Source: Taklimakanibacter deserti (GTDB lineage: Bacteria; Pseudomonadota; Alphaproteobacteria; Rhizobiales; Aestuariivirgaceae). Taken from it: DNA of 64,000 nucleotides. The stretch lies in NCBI GenBank assembly GCA_003574785.1, contig QORU01000006.1:310001-374000 (forward strand). The letters run 5' to 3'. The notes under the pieces are model-generated. The model ran no database searches. It was not told the origin of the DNA and saw only the letters and a list, made by a program, of their open reading frames with translations. The position numbers and the translations under genes were made by a program. Positions 1-8,421 of this stretch are shown piece by piece. Every line of letters begins with the position of its first letter. Position 1 is the first letter of the stretch.

Positions 1-126
1 TTCGATGGAGGAAAAGGGCGTTCCATGCACCAGCACCAGCGGGTCGCCTTGGCCCTGGACGCCCCAGCGGATCTCCTGCCCGCCGAAATCGAAGCTTTCG
101 GGAAGGTGCCAATCGGTTCCTGTCAT
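1..126 (-). CDS. alpha/beta hydrolase, N-terminal part (truncated by window edge)
   Basis: Only the first 42 codons are present; the gene continues left of the window. The ATG is at 126-124. The peptide contains PLVLVHGTPFSS, the beta-strand plus oxyanion-hole HG turn typical of alpha/beta-fold hydrolases. The nucleophile elbow and catalytic acid/His are outside the window, so the substrate cannot be inferred. It is transcribed divergently from the amiC-like gene across an 82-bp gap. That gap holds TTGACA at 161-166, a possible -35 for the rightward operon. Confidence 0.75.
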   Translation of the reverse strand, partial: MTGTDWHLPESFDFGGQEIRWGVQGQGDPLVLVHGTPFSSIE

Positions 127-208
127 GCAATCTCATCCATCGTCGCGAAACCGCCCGCCCTTGACACGCTAGGCTCGCGGCCTTTCATTTGCTAGAGGCC
201 TGTGCCTG

Positions 209-1378
209 GTGAGTGAGAAAGTTGGAGGGTCTGCGGACGTGCCGGCAAAGAATGCGACATGGCGCATCGGTATCCTGTTTTCGCGCAGCGGTGTCGCCTC
301 GGTGACGGGGACCGAGCATTTCTTCGGTACAGCACTCGCCATCGAGGAGATCAATGCCAAGGGCGGCGTGCTCGGGCGCCAGATCGAGCCCGTCGCCTAT
401 GATCCGGCCGGCGAGCCCGAGCTCTACAGCTCCTATGCCCGCAAGCTTTTGCGCGAGGACGAGATCAATGTCATCTTCGGCTGCTCCATGTCCGGCAGCC
501 GCAAGGCGGTGCTGCCCTATATCGAGCGCTATAACGGCCTTCTCTGGTATCCCTCGATCTATGAGGGCTTCGAATTCTCCGAGAACGTTCTCTATACCGG
601 CTCCACCCTCAACCAGAACACCTTCGCCCTCGCCGACTTCATCCTCCAGCGCTATGGACCGCGCATCTTCTTCGCCGGCTCCGACTACATCTATCCGCGC
701 GAATCCAACCGGGTGATGCGCGATCTCCTCGAATGCAAGGGCGGCGAGATCGTCGGCGAGCACTATGTGCCGCTCAATGCCGATGACGCGGCCTTGCGCA
801 AATTGATGAAGGAGATCGAGAAGGCCGAGGCCGATACGGTCTTCTCCACCCTGATCGGCCGTGGCGCCCGCAAGCTCTACGGCATGTATGCCGATGCCAA
901 GATCGACCGCGGCAAACGCCCGATCGCGAGCCTCACTCTGGCCGAGGGCGAGATCAGGGTCATCGGTCCCGACAGATGCACCGGCCATGTGCTCGCCGCC
1001 CCCTATCTGGCGGCGGTCGAGAATGACGAGAACCAGCGTTTCGTCCGCGCCCTCAAGAAAAGATTTGGCGATGAGGCCATGGCGACCATGTGGTCGCAGA
1101 CCGCCTATTCGCAGATCCATCTCTTCGCCCGCGCCCTCGAGCAGACCGAGACGCTCGATACTCACAGGCTCGGCCAGGCGGCGCTCGCCGTCGACTATCC
1201 CTCGCCCGAGGGCCGCATGAGCTTCGATCCCGAGAACCGCCATGTCTGGTCGACGCCGCGCATCGGCGTCGCCAAGGCGGACGGCCAGTTCGAGATCGCC
1301 TGGCAGTCGAAAGTGCAGATCCGTCCCGATCCTTATCTGGCCTCCATCCGGCTCGAAGAGCCGTGGCTGCAGAATTGA
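209..1378 (+). CDS. amiC: AmiC-like cytoplasmic ligand sensor (periplasmic-binding-protein fold)
   Basis: The 389-residue protein has the type I periplasmic-binding fold of the AmiC/UrtA group (starts WRIGILFSRSGVASVTGTEH, then EINAKGGVLGRQIEPV). It has no signal peptide, as expected for the cytoplasmic sensor AmiC rather than a transport protein. In Pseudomonas AmiC binds short amides and sequesters the antiterminator AmiR. The start is GTG at 209, with a weak AGAGG about 10 nt upstream. It sits 10 bp before an ANTAR gene, which supports a sensor role. A secreted urea- or amide-binding protein is the alternative, but the missing leader argues against it. Confidence 0.85.
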   Translation: MSEKVGGSADVPAKNATWRIGILFSRSGVASVTGTEHFFGTALAIEEINAKGGVLGRQIEPVAYDPAGEPELYSSYARKLLREDEINVIFGCSMSGSRKAVLPYIERYNGLLWYPSIYEGFEFSENVLYTGSTLNQNTFALADFILQRYGPRIFFAGSDYIYPRESNRVMRDLLECKGGEIVGEHYVPLNADDAALRKLMKEIEKAEADTVFSTLIGRGARKLYGMYADAKIDRGKRPIASLTLAEGEIRVIGPDRCTGHVLAAPYLAAVENDENQRFVRALKKRFGDEAMATMWSQTAYSQIHLFARALEQTETLDTHRLGQAALAVDYPSPEGRMSFDPENRHVWSTPRIGVAKADGQFEIAWQSKVQIRPDPYLASIRLEEPWLQN

Positions 1379-1388
1379 GGGCGCCGCC

Positions 1389-2012
1389 GTGACGACGCTC
1401 AAATTCATCCTCGATGACCTGCAGCAGGCCAAGGTGCTGGTCATCCATCCGCGCGACGAGGATGGCGCTGCCCTCGTCGATCACCTGAAGCGGCTCGGCT
1501 GCGATGTGAAGGCGGTGTGGCCCATGCCGGCGTCCATCCCCTCCGATGTCGATGCCGTCTTCGTCCAGGTGGGCGAATCCTCCGCCGAGGCGCTGGCGCC
1601 TTTGGTCGAGAATGTCGCGGCGGCGATCATCGCCATCGTGACTTATGAAAGCCCGACCTCGCTCAAGGCGATCGCCGATCTCAACGCCCATGGCGTGATC
1701 ACCAAGCCTTTGCGGCAGCTCGGCGTCCTTACGCAGTTCGCCCTCGCCCGCTATCGCTACAGCTACGAGATGCGGCTCGCCAACAAGGTGCGCAAGCTCG
1801 AGGACACGCTGAAAGGCCGGCGCACCATCGAGAAGGCGGTCAGGATCCTGACCGAGCTGAACGGGCTCGAGGAAGAGGTCGCCTATCGCCAGATCCGCGA
1901 CCAGGCGACGGCGAAGCGCATCGCCATCGTCTCGGTCGCCGAAAGCATCATCGCCGCCAATGACGCGATGCGCGCCTTCGGCATGAAGATCTCGAAGCCC
2001 GGCAAGAGCTGA
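1389..2012 (+). CDS. amiR: AmiR-like ANTAR-domain antiterminator
   Basis: The 207-residue protein has an N-terminal degenerate receiver-like domain (VLVIHPRDEDGAALVDHLKRL, then a SPTSLKAIADLNAHGVITKPL segment). A coiled coil around residues 115-140 (MRLANKVRKLEDTLKGRRTI) follows, then a C-terminal ANTAR three-helix domain. The ANTAR core is visible as IEKAVRILTELNGLEEEVAYRQIRDQA. The start is GTG at 1389, 10 bp after amiC, so the two are probably co-translated and form a complex. AmiR binds leader RNA to prevent termination. The 165-bp leader that follows holds matching RNA structure. The alanine-rich receiver probably is not phosphorylated, as in Pseudomonas AmiR. Confidence 0.85.
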   Translation: MTTLKFILDDLQQAKVLVIHPRDEDGAALVDHLKRLGCDVKAVWPMPASIPSDVDAVFVQVGESSAEALAPLVENVAAAIIAIVTYESPTSLKAIADLNAHGVITKPLRQLGVLTQFALARYRYSYEMRLANKVRKLEDTLKGRRTIEKAVRILTELNGLEEEVAYRQIRDQATAKRIAIVSVAESIIAANDAMRAFGMKISKPGKS

Positions 2013-2042
2013 TCCTCACCGCCGTGCATCGCGGACTTGACT

Positions 2043-2102
2043 CGGTCCCATGACCGTGTAACGTCGCCCACGAGCAAGTTTGCTCGGCGGCAGGAATGCC
2101 GC
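2043..2102 (+). promoter_or_regulatory. candidate ANTAR RNA target: consecutive hairpins in the leader
   Basis: Three short perfect inverted repeats occur in series. CGGTC/GACCG is at 2043-2056. CGAGC-AAGTTT-GCTCG (2071-2086) is directly followed by GCGGC-AGGAAT-GCCGC (2087-2102). The last two are abutting 5-bp stems with six-base loops that both begin with A, the geometry of an ANTAR-binding dual hairpin. The usual G at loop position 4 is not present (G is at position 3), so the match is partial. Confidence 0.5.
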
Positions 2103-2121
2103 ATACATTTTGGCTGGGCAG

Positions 2122-2161
2122 CCCCTTGGTTTGCGGATGATTTCCGCGCCAGGGGTTTTTT
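2122..2161 (+). terminator. intrinsic leader terminator before the CN-hydrolase gene
   Basis: CCCCTTGG (2122-2129) pairs with CCAGGGG (2149-2155), with one bulge. It encloses a second stem GCGGA/TCCGC (2133-2147) and is followed at once by six T (2156-2161). The structure ends only 16 nt before the next start codon. It is therefore a 5'-leader attenuator, not an end-of-gene terminator. With an ANTAR protein encoded just upstream, regulated read-through is the natural reading. Confidence 0.75.
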
Positions 2162-2177
2162 GCGTTTGGAGGAAGCA

Positions 2178-3023
2178 TTGACGGTCAAGGCGGAAACGCG
2201 GCCGGCACTCAAGATCGCTTGCGTGCAATTCGAGCCGGTGATCGGCGATGTCGCCGGCAATCTCGCAGCGATGGAAGAGCGCATCCGCGCTGCGCATCGC
2301 GAGGGCGCCGCCGTCATCGTGCTGCCGGAGCTCGCCGACTCGGGCTATGTCTTCAACGACATCGAGGAAGTGGGCCGGCTCGCCGCACCCATCCCCGAAG
2401 GCAAGAGTTCGCGGCATCTCATCGCGCTCGCCCAGGAGCTCAGGCTCCACATCGTGAGCGGTCTCGCCGAGCGCGACGGCGAGAGCTTCTACAATTCGGC
2501 GATCCTGTGCGGACCTCAAGGCTATATCGGCAAGTTCCGCAAGCTCCATCTGTGGAACCGCGAGAAGCTGTTCTTCGAGCCGGGCAATCTCGGTCTGCCG
2601 GTCTTCGACACCGGCATCGGCAAGATCGGCATGGCCATCTGCTATGACGGCTGGTTCCCGGAAATCTTCCGGCAGATGGCGCTGAAGGGCGCCGAGATCG
2701 TCTGCATACCGACGAACTGGGTGCCGATGCCGGGCCAGGACCGCTCGGTCGAGCCGATGGCCAACATCCTCCACAAGGCGGCGGCGCATTCCAATGCCAT
2801 CTACATCGCCTGCGCCGACCGCATCGGCGTCGAGCGCGGCCAGCCCTTCATCGGCGCAAGCCTGATCATCGGGCCGACGGGCCAGCCGATCGCCGGTCCC
2901 GCCGGCTACGACACCGAGGAAATTCTGTCTGCAACCATTTCGCTTGGCGACTTGAAAACAAGCCGGACGCTCAGCGAACGAAACGACGTGATCGGCGACC
3001 GTAGGCCGGATGTCTACGGCTGA
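2178..3023 (+). CDS. CN-hydrolase (nitrilase/aliphatic-amidase superfamily)
   Basis: The 281-residue protein carries the complete Glu-Lys-Cys triad: E51 in VLPELADSGY, K122 in KFRKLHLW and C155 in MAICYDGWFPE. It would hydrolyse an amide or carbamoyl C-N bond in the cytoplasm. I chose the TTG at 2178 because GGAGG lies 5 nt upstream; the frame is open further 5', but that region is the structured leader. It lies between amiR and an ABC importer, so its substrate is probably what the importer brings in and AmiC senses. Aliphatic amide, N-carbamoyl compound and omega-amide are all possible. Confidence 0.85.
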   Translation: MTVKAETRPALKIACVQFEPVIGDVAGNLAAMEERIRAAHREGAAVIVLPELADSGYVFNDIEEVGRLAAPIPEGKSSRHLIALAQELRLHIVSGLAERDGESFYNSAILCGPQGYIGKFRKLHLWNREKLFFEPGNLGLPVFDTGIGKIGMAICYDGWFPEIFRQMALKGAEIVCIPTNWVPMPGQDRSVEPMANILHKAAAHSNAIYIACADRIGVERGQPFIGASLIIGPTGQPIAGPAGYDTEEILSATISLGDLKTSRTLSERNDVIGDRRPDVYG

Positions 3024-3072
3024 CGGTTGTCGCGATCGAAAAATTCCGGCGTCATCAACAGGGGAAACGACC

Positions 3073-4218
3073 ATGAAACTGAAGCTATTTTCCATACTCG
3101 TCGGCACGATGCTTGCCACCTCGGCCTTGGCCGAGGACACGATCAAGATCGGCGTGCCCGTCGGGCTCTCCGGCGCCAACAGCGTGATCGCGCCGGCGAT
3201 CGTGCAAGCCTCCGAGCTCGCGGTCGAGGAGATCAATGCGGCGGGCGGCATATTGGGCCGCAAGCTCGAGCTCCATGTCGCCGATGACGGCTCGGGCGCC
3301 GCCGGTGCCCAGAAGGCCTTCGATTCGCTGGTCTTCCAGAAGGAAGTGAACGCCATCATCGCGACCGAGACCAGTGCCGCGCGCAATGCCGGCCTGCCGA
3401 TCGTCGCCAAGGGCGACATTCCCTATATCTATGCGTCCTTCTATGAGGGCCGCTCCTGCAGTCCCAATCTCTATGTCAATGGCTGGGTGCCGGAGCAGCA
3501 GGTGCCGCCGGTCGTCGATTATTTCATCAAGACGCAGAACGCCAAGAAGTTCTTCCTCGTCGGCAGCGACTATGCCTTCGGCCGCGGCATGCTCGAATTC
3601 GCGCGCGCCTACATAACGAAGGCCGGCGGCGAAGTGGTCGGTGAGGAATACCTGCCGATGGAAGGCACCGACTGGACGGCGATCATCACCAAGCTCAAGG
3701 GCTCCGGCGCCGATGCGCTCATCACCTCGACCGCCGGCGGAACGCCGAACGTGACCTTGACCAAGCAATTGCGCGCCGCGGGCGTGACCTTGCCCTATGG
3801 CAATCTCGCGGTCGATGAGGGCACCGCCAAGAGCATGGGCGCCGATGCCGCCGGCATCTTCATCGCCGCCTCCTATGTGACGAGCATCGACAGCCCGGCC
3901 AACAAGTCCTTCCTCGCAGCCATCGAGAAGAAGTTCGGCACGGAGCTGCGCACCCCCAACGATCTCTCGGTGCCGCAATATGAGGCCGTCTATCTCTACA
4001 AGGCGGCGGTCGAGAAGGCCGGGACGACCGACACCGCGGCGGTGCTCGAAGCCCTGCCGCAGGTCTCCTATACCGGGCCCCGCGGCGTCATCACCATGAA
4101 CAAGCAGCATCATGCGCCGCTCACCATGTATCTGGGCCAGGTCGAGGCGGACGGCTCGGTGAAGGTGGTGCAGACCTTCGAGGGCGTCGATCCGGGCGAG
4201 CAGTGCCCCAACCTCTGA
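3073..4218 (+). CDS. ABC transporter substrate-binding protein, amide/branched-chain amino acid type
   Basis: The 381-residue protein starts with a signal peptide (MKLKLFSILVGTMLATSALA, cleavage near residue 20). A mature type I binding protein follows (DTIKIGVPVGLSGANSVIAP, EINAAGGILGRKLELHVADD). It is a relative of the cytoplasmic AmiC-like sensor at the start of the operon, so sensing and uptake probably share a ligand. GGGGA lies just upstream of the ATG. The gap to the next gene contains a stable hairpin, common after binding-protein genes, which need higher expression than the permeases. Confidence 0.88.
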   Translation: MKLKLFSILVGTMLATSALAEDTIKIGVPVGLSGANSVIAPAIVQASELAVEEINAAGGILGRKLELHVADDGSGAAGAQKAFDSLVFQKEVNAIIATETSAARNAGLPIVAKGDIPYIYASFYEGRSCSPNLYVNGWVPEQQVPPVVDYFIKTQNAKKFFLVGSDYAFGRGMLEFARAYITKAGGEVVGEEYLPMEGTDWTAIITKLKGSGADALITSTAGGTPNVTLTKQLRAAGVTLPYGNLAVDEGTAKSMGADAAGIFIAASYVTSIDSPANKSFLAAIEKKFGTELRTPNDLSVPQYEAVYLYKAAVEKAGTTDTAAVLEALPQVSYTGPRGVITMNKQHHAPLTMYLGQVEADGSVKVVQTFEGVDPGEQCPNL

Positions 4219-4234
4219 CCTCATGACAGGATCG

Positions 4235-4262
4235 AATGGGGCTGCGCTGCCGCGGCCCCATT
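4235..4262 (+). promoter_or_regulatory. intercistronic hairpin after the binding-protein gene
   Basis: AATGGGGC (4235-4242) and GCCCCATT (4255-4262) form a perfect 8-bp stem with a GC-rich 12-nt loop. It is followed only by TTTCCC, so complete termination is unlikely. Protection of the upstream mRNA or partial attenuation is more plausible. Confidence 0.5.
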
Positions 4263-4281
4263 TCCCGCTGCGAGCCCCGCC

Positions 4282-5115
4282 ATGATCATCCTGCTCGACG
4301 TGATCACGACCGCCGCCATTCTCTTCGTCGTCGCGGCCGGGCTGCTCGCCATCTTCGGCGTGCTCAAGATCATCAACTTCGCGCATGGCGCCTGGCTGAC
4401 GGTCGGCGGCTATTGCGCCGTCGTGACGACGGCCTGGGGCTTGAGCCCCTGGTTCGCCTTGCCCTTCGCCTTCATGGTCGGCGCCGCGCTCGGCGCCCTG
4501 ACCGAGCTCTTCATCGTGCGCCCGCTCTATCGCCGGCCGCTCGATGCCATATTGGCCACCTGGGGATTGAGCATCGTCATCGGCCAGCTCATCACTTTGT
4601 GGTTCGGCCGCGATATGCAGATGATCCCGAACCTCCTGTCGGGCACGATCGACTTCTTCGGCATCAGCTATTCCGTCTATCGCCTCTTCACCATCGTTGC
4701 CGCCCTCGTCATCGGTCTCACTTTCGCCTTCCTGCTCGACGGCACGCGCCTCGGCCTTTCGGCCCGCGCCGTGATCATGAACGAGACCTTGGCGCGGGCG
4801 CTCGGCATCGACACCGCCAAGGTCAGGCTCGCGACCTTCATGATCGGCACCGGCATTGCCGGCCTCGCCGGCGTGCTGCTGACACCGCTCACCAGCGTCG
4901 ATCCCAATATGGGCGTCGGCTGGCTGATCGGCGCCTTCATGCTGGTGATGGTGGCGGGCTCGTCCTTCGCGGCGCTGGCTTTCGCCTGCCTCGTCTTCGG
5001 CGGCGCCCAGGTCCTGGTCTCGACCTTTGTCAGCCCGATCTTCGGCAGCATCACCGTGGCCGTGCTCTGCGCGCTGGTGTTGCGCGTCAGCCCGAAAGGA
5101 TTTGCCCGTGAGTGA
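4282..5115 (+). CDS. branched-chain/amide ABC permease (LivH type)
   Basis: This 277-residue integral membrane protein has about eight hydrophobic segments. It has the LivH-type start (ITTAAILFVVAAGLLAIFGVLKIINFAHGAWLTVGG) and the C-terminal pattern ALGIDTAKVRLATFMIGTGIAGLAGVL that contacts the ATPase. It would form half of the inner-membrane channel, with the permease domain of the next gene. It overlaps that gene by 8 bp, indicating translational coupling. Confidence 0.9.
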   Translation: MIILLDVITTAAILFVVAAGLLAIFGVLKIINFAHGAWLTVGGYCAVVTTAWGLSPWFALPFAFMVGAALGALTELFIVRPLYRRPLDAILATWGLSIVIGQLITLWFGRDMQMIPNLLSGTIDFFGISYSVYRLFTIVAALVIGLTFAFLLDGTRLGLSARAVIMNETLARALGIDTAKVRLATFMIGTGIAGLAGVLLTPLTSVDPNMGVGWLIGAFMLVMVAGSSFAALAFACLVFGGAQVLVSTFVSPIFGSITVAVLCALVLRVSPKGFARE

Positions 5116-6886
5116 CGCAGCGCTTCGCCGCCTCAACCTGCGCGCCACGCTGCTCGCGATCCTCGCCTTCGGCGCTCTTCTCGCGGTGATCTTCGGGCCT
5201 TCGATCTTCGACCGCTTCACCATCAATGTGCTGACCCGCTCGATGATCTACGCCATGCTGGCGGTGACCGTCGACCTGCTCTGGGGTTTTACCGGCGTGC
5301 TCACTTTCGGCCAGGCCGCCTTTTTCGGCCTTGGCGCCTATGCGACGGCGATGGTGCTCACCCATATCGGCGCCTCGCCGGCGCTGATGGTGCTGGCTTT
5401 CGTGCTCGCCTTCCTGGTGCCGCTGCTCGTCGGCCTCATCGTCGGCTGGCTCTCCTTCGGCTACAAGGCGACGCCGCTTTACGCCACCGTGATCTCGCTC
5501 GTCGTGCCGATCGTCATCACCCAGCTCGCCTTCTCGGGCGGCCATTGGACCGGATCGAGCAGCGGCCTCGTCGGCTACGGCACCTTGCCTTTGGGCCTCA
5601 AGGGCTATTTCCGCCTCTCCGGCATTTCTCTCCTCGTCGTGGCGACGGCGGCCTTCATCTTCGTGCGCTCCGATGCCGGCAAGGTCCTGGTCGCCATTCG
5701 CGACAATGAGGCGCGCTGCGCCTATCTCGGCCTCAACCCCGAGCGCATCAAGATCCTGCTCACCACCGTGCTCGCGGGTGTCGCCGGCATTGCCGGTTTC
5801 CTCTTCGCCAATGCGACGGGGGTGGTGGCGCCCGAGAATACCGGCTTCGTCTTCGGCACCGAGCTCGTCATCTGGACGGCGCTCGGCGGGCGCGGCACCA
5901 TCATCGGGCCAATCTTCGGCACCATCGGCATCGATTATCTGAGCGCCAGCCTGTCGGGCGAACTGCCTTTCCTGTGGAACCTGATCATCGGCGCCTTGTT
6001 CGTCATCATGATCATCCTCTTGCCGAACGGCCTTGCCGCTTTGGTCGACCGCTTCCTGCCCGGCGGCAAGCGCATTGAGGCCAGCGGCACCCCGGCGATC
6101 TTCGGCAATGAAGCGGCCTCTGCCGCGGGATCCTTCAAGGAAAAGCCGCTGCTCCAGGTCAAGGACCTGAGCAAATCCTATGGCAGCCTCAATGTGCTGA
6201 AGGGCCTCGATCTCGACGTGCGCCCCGGCGAGCTTGTCAGCCTCGTCGGCCCCAATGGCGCCGGCAAAACGACGGTCATGCGCTGTCTCAGCGACGGCAC
6301 CGAGATGACGGGCGGCACCATTGTCATGGCCGACCGGAATGTCGCCGGCCTGACGCCGAACGAGATCGTGGCCTTAGGGGTAGGACGCAAATTCCAGGTG
6401 GCGAGCGTCTTCGACAGCCTGAGCGTCGCCGACTGCCTGCGTCTCGCCCGCGCCAAGCGGCTCTCGCCCAGTCCCTTGCGCCGCTCCAGCGATCTCGATC
6501 TGCCGCCGGCCGCCGCCGACATCTTGAAGCTGACCGGCCTCGACCGCCTGCTCGACCACCCGGTATCCCTGCTCTCGCATGGGATGAAGCAGAGCCTCGA
6601 GCTCGCCATGGTGGTAACGCTCGAGCCGCGCCTCATTCTGCTCGACGAGCCGACCGCCGGGCTCACCAAGACCGAGCGCACCACCATCGGCCATATCCTG
6701 CAAAAGCTCACCAAAGAGCTCGGCCTCGCCATCATCCTGGTCGAGCACGATCTCGATTTCGTACGCCAGATCTCGAGCCGCATCGTCGTGCTGCATCAGG
6801 GCCGCCTGGTGCTCGACGGCACCGTCGATGACGTCATCAATTCCGACGTGGTGAAGTCGGTCTATTCGGGAGGCGCCCATGTATGA
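5108..6886 (+). CDS. fused ABC permease (LivM type) and ATP-binding protein (LivG type)
   Basis: The 592-residue fusion has a LivM-like permease at residues 1 to about 335 (MLAVTVDLLWGFTGVLTFGQAAFFGLGAYA). A short linker and a LivG-type ATPase follow, from about 350 to 592. Walker A is GPNGAGKTT, Walker B is LILLDEPTAGL and the switch His is in VEHDLDFV. The ABC signature is atypical, LLSHGMKQ in place of LSGGQ, a variant known in LivG/UrtD proteins. The start is GTG 5108, overlapping the upstream permease by 8 bp; the end overlaps the LivF-like gene by 8 bp. Fusion fixes permease and one ATPase in equal amounts. Confidence 0.9.
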   Translation: MSDAALRRLNLRATLLAILAFGALLAVIFGPSIFDRFTINVLTRSMIYAMLAVTVDLLWGFTGVLTFGQAAFFGLGAYATAMVLTHIGASPALMVLAFVLAFLVPLLVGLIVGWLSFGYKATPLYATVISLVVPIVITQLAFSGGHWTGSSSGLVGYGTLPLGLKGYFRLSGISLLVVATAAFIFVRSDAGKVLVAIRDNEARCAYLGLNPERIKILLTTVLAGVAGIAGFLFANATGVVAPENTGFVFGTELVIWTALGGRGTIIGPIFGTIGIDYLSASLSGELPFLWNLIIGALFVIMIILLPNGLAALVDRFLPGGKRIEASGTPAIFGNEAASAAGSFKEKPLLQVKDLSKSYGSLNVLKGLDLDVRPGELVSLVGPNGAGKTTVMRCLSDGTEMTGGTIVMADRNVAGLTPNEIVALGVGRKFQVASVFDSLSVADCLRLARAKRLSPSPLRRSSDLDLPPAAADILKLTGLDRLLDHPVSLLSHGMKQSLELAMVVTLEPRLILLDEPTAGLTKTERTTIGHILQKLTKELGLAIILVEHDLDFVRQISSRIVVLHQGRLVLDGTVDDVINSDVVKSVYSGGAHV

Positions 6887-7601
6887 CGCTGAGCCCCCAT
6901 CGCCCGCCAAGCTCGCGCTCACCGAGATTTCGAGCGGCTATGGCGCCATCGATATCATCAACGCTCTGTCGCTTTCGGTGGCGACGGGCGAGATCTTTGC
7001 CCTCATGGGCAAGAACGGCATGGGCAAGACGACCTTGCTCAAGACGATCCTGGGCTTCGTCGCTTTGCGCGGGGGCGAGATCAGACTCGACGGCGCCTCG
7101 ATCGTCGGCACCTCGCCCGCCTCCCTCATCGCCTCAGGGCTGGCTTACGCCCCCCAGGAGCATGCGCTGTTCCAGGATCTCACCGTGCGCGATAATCTGC
7201 GGCTCGCTTTGCGCTCCGATGCCGGCCTTACGCAAGCTTTCGAGGGCGTCTATCGCCATTTCCCCTTCCTCAAGGATCGGCTCGGCCAGAAGGCCGGCAC
7301 TCTATCGGGCGGCGAGCAGAAGATGCTGATCCTCGGCCGCGCCTTGATGCTGCGGCCCAAGCTCCTGCTCATCGATGAGATCTCGGAGGGCCTGCAGCCG
7401 ACAGTGGTCGAGAAGATCGCGGCCGCGCTCAAGGAAGAGCGCCGGCTCAACAACACGACCATCCTGATGGTCGAGCAGAATCTCGATTTCGCATTGGGCG
7501 TCGCCGACCGTTGGGCGGTGCTGAAGCTCGGCCAGATCGACGATACCGGCGATGTCGCGTCTGGCTCGCGCGGTCGCATCCTCGAGCATCTGAAGATCTG
7601 A
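6879..7601 (+). CDS. ABC ATP-binding protein (LivF type)
   Basis: The 240-residue ATPase has Walker A GKNGMGKTT, signature LSGGEQKML, Walker B LLLIDEISEGL and a terminal switch glutamine (VEQNLDFAL), as in LivF/UrtE. It pairs with the LivG-like half of the preceding fusion. The gene closes the operon that starts with amiC; the opposite-strand DoxX gene ends 20 bp later, with no obvious terminator in the gap. Confidence 0.9.
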   Translation: MYDAEPPSPAKLALTEISSGYGAIDIINALSLSVATGEIFALMGKNGMGKTTLLKTILGFVALRGGEIRLDGASIVGTSPASLIASGLAYAPQEHALFQDLTVRDNLRLALRSDAGLTQAFEGVYRHFPFLKDRLGQKAGTLSGGEQKMLILGRALMLRPKLLLIDEISEGLQPTVVEKIAAALKEERRLNNTTILMVEQNLDFALGVADRWAVLKLGQIDDTGDVASGSRGRILEHLKI

Positions 7602-7621
7602 TGTATTTCGACCTCGATTGA

Positions 7622-7981
7622 TCAGCCGGCACCCGCAGCGGTAAGCAATCCACCGATGACGGCGATATTGACGATGAAGCCCGAGCGCAGCGAGTTTCGC
7701 TCAGGTCCGGAATAGCGCCAGAAATTGAGCAGCATCAGGCTGGCGACGATGGTGAAGATGATGAGCGCCCAAGCCGCATAAGGGCGCGCTATGCCGAAAG
7801 CGAGCGCGAGGCCGGCAGTGATCTGCACGGCAGAGCCCACCGGCACCAAGAGACGCGGCGCCGGAAAATCCCGCTCGGCCAGAAAGGCGGTGAGGGCCTT
7901 GAGGTCGAGGAGATGCGCCAGGCCTTCATAAGCGAACATGCCACCCATGAGGAGGAAGCCGACACGAGCGGCCGTGTCCAT
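7622..7981 (-). CDS. DoxX-family membrane protein
   Basis: The 119-residue protein has four hydrophobic helices (GFLLMGGMFAYEGLAHLL, VPVGSAVQITAGLALAFG, WALIIFTIVASLMLLNFW, FIVNIAVIGGLL). This is the size and pattern of DoxX/YphA-type proteins. Their role is poorly defined; links to redox and thiol homeostasis have been reported for the family. It starts 11 bp after the VOC gene, so the two are probably co-transcribed. Confidence 0.75.
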   Translation of the reverse strand: MDTAARVGFLLMGGMFAYEGLAHLLDLKALTAFLAERDFPAPRLLVPVGSAVQITAGLALAFGIARPYAAWALIIFTIVASLMLLNFWRYSGPERNSLRSGFIVNIAVIGGLLTAAGAG

Positions 7982-7992
7982 TGGCCGGCCTC

Positions 7993-8346
7993 CTAGCGTG
8001 CCGACCAGACGGCGAGCTCATAGCCGTCGGGATCGGTGAAATGGAACCGCCTGCCGCCCGGAAAATCGAAGATCGGCTTGACGATGGCGCCGCCCGCTTT
8101 TTCCACGCGCTTCTGCGTCGCTTCGAGATCGTCGGCATAGAGGATGACGAGCGGCCCACCCGGGCGCGGCGCGCCGAAGGTGGTGAAGCCGCCGGTCAGC
8201 CGGCCATCGGCGAATTCGCAATAATCGGGTCCATAATCCTTGAATGTCCAATCGAAGGCCGCGCCATAGAATTTCCGCGACCGCGCGATGTCCTTCACAT
8301 TGAACTCGATATAGTCGATCTGCCGGTCATTGTGCTGCGCAGTCAT
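7993..8346 (-). CDS. VOC-family (glyoxalase/bleomycin-resistance-like) protein
   Basis: The 117-residue protein has paired beta-alpha-beta-beta-beta modules (IDYIEFNVKDIARSRKFYG, then VILYADDLEATQKRVEKAGG and FHFTDPDGYELAVW). The terminal Glu in GYELAVW is the usual metal ligand of the fold. I chose ATG 8346 because AGGAG lies 8 nt upstream; an in-frame ATG at 8373 is less likely. The substrate is unknown. It lies 75 bp downstream of an AraC-type regulator on the same strand. Confidence 0.82.
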   Translation of the reverse strand: MTAQHNDRQIDYIEFNVKDIARSRKFYGAAFDWTFKDYGPDYCEFADGRLTGGFTTFGAPRPGGPLVILYADDLEATQKRVEKAGGAIVKPIFDFPGGRRFHFTDPDGYELAVWSAR

Positions 8347-8421
8347 TGGGGGTCTCCTTTTGGTCGCGGGCAATCATGCCTCGGCCCGACGGCACGTGTC
8401 TTGAACAAAACGGCCAGCGCG

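Noticed and set aside
3085..5226. Very long open frame (over 700 codons) antisense to the binding-protein and permease genes
   Set aside because: It is low-complexity (Arg, Asp, Glu, Gly, His rich) and the plus strand has clear ABC family motifs. Such frames are expected opposite high-GC coding DNA.
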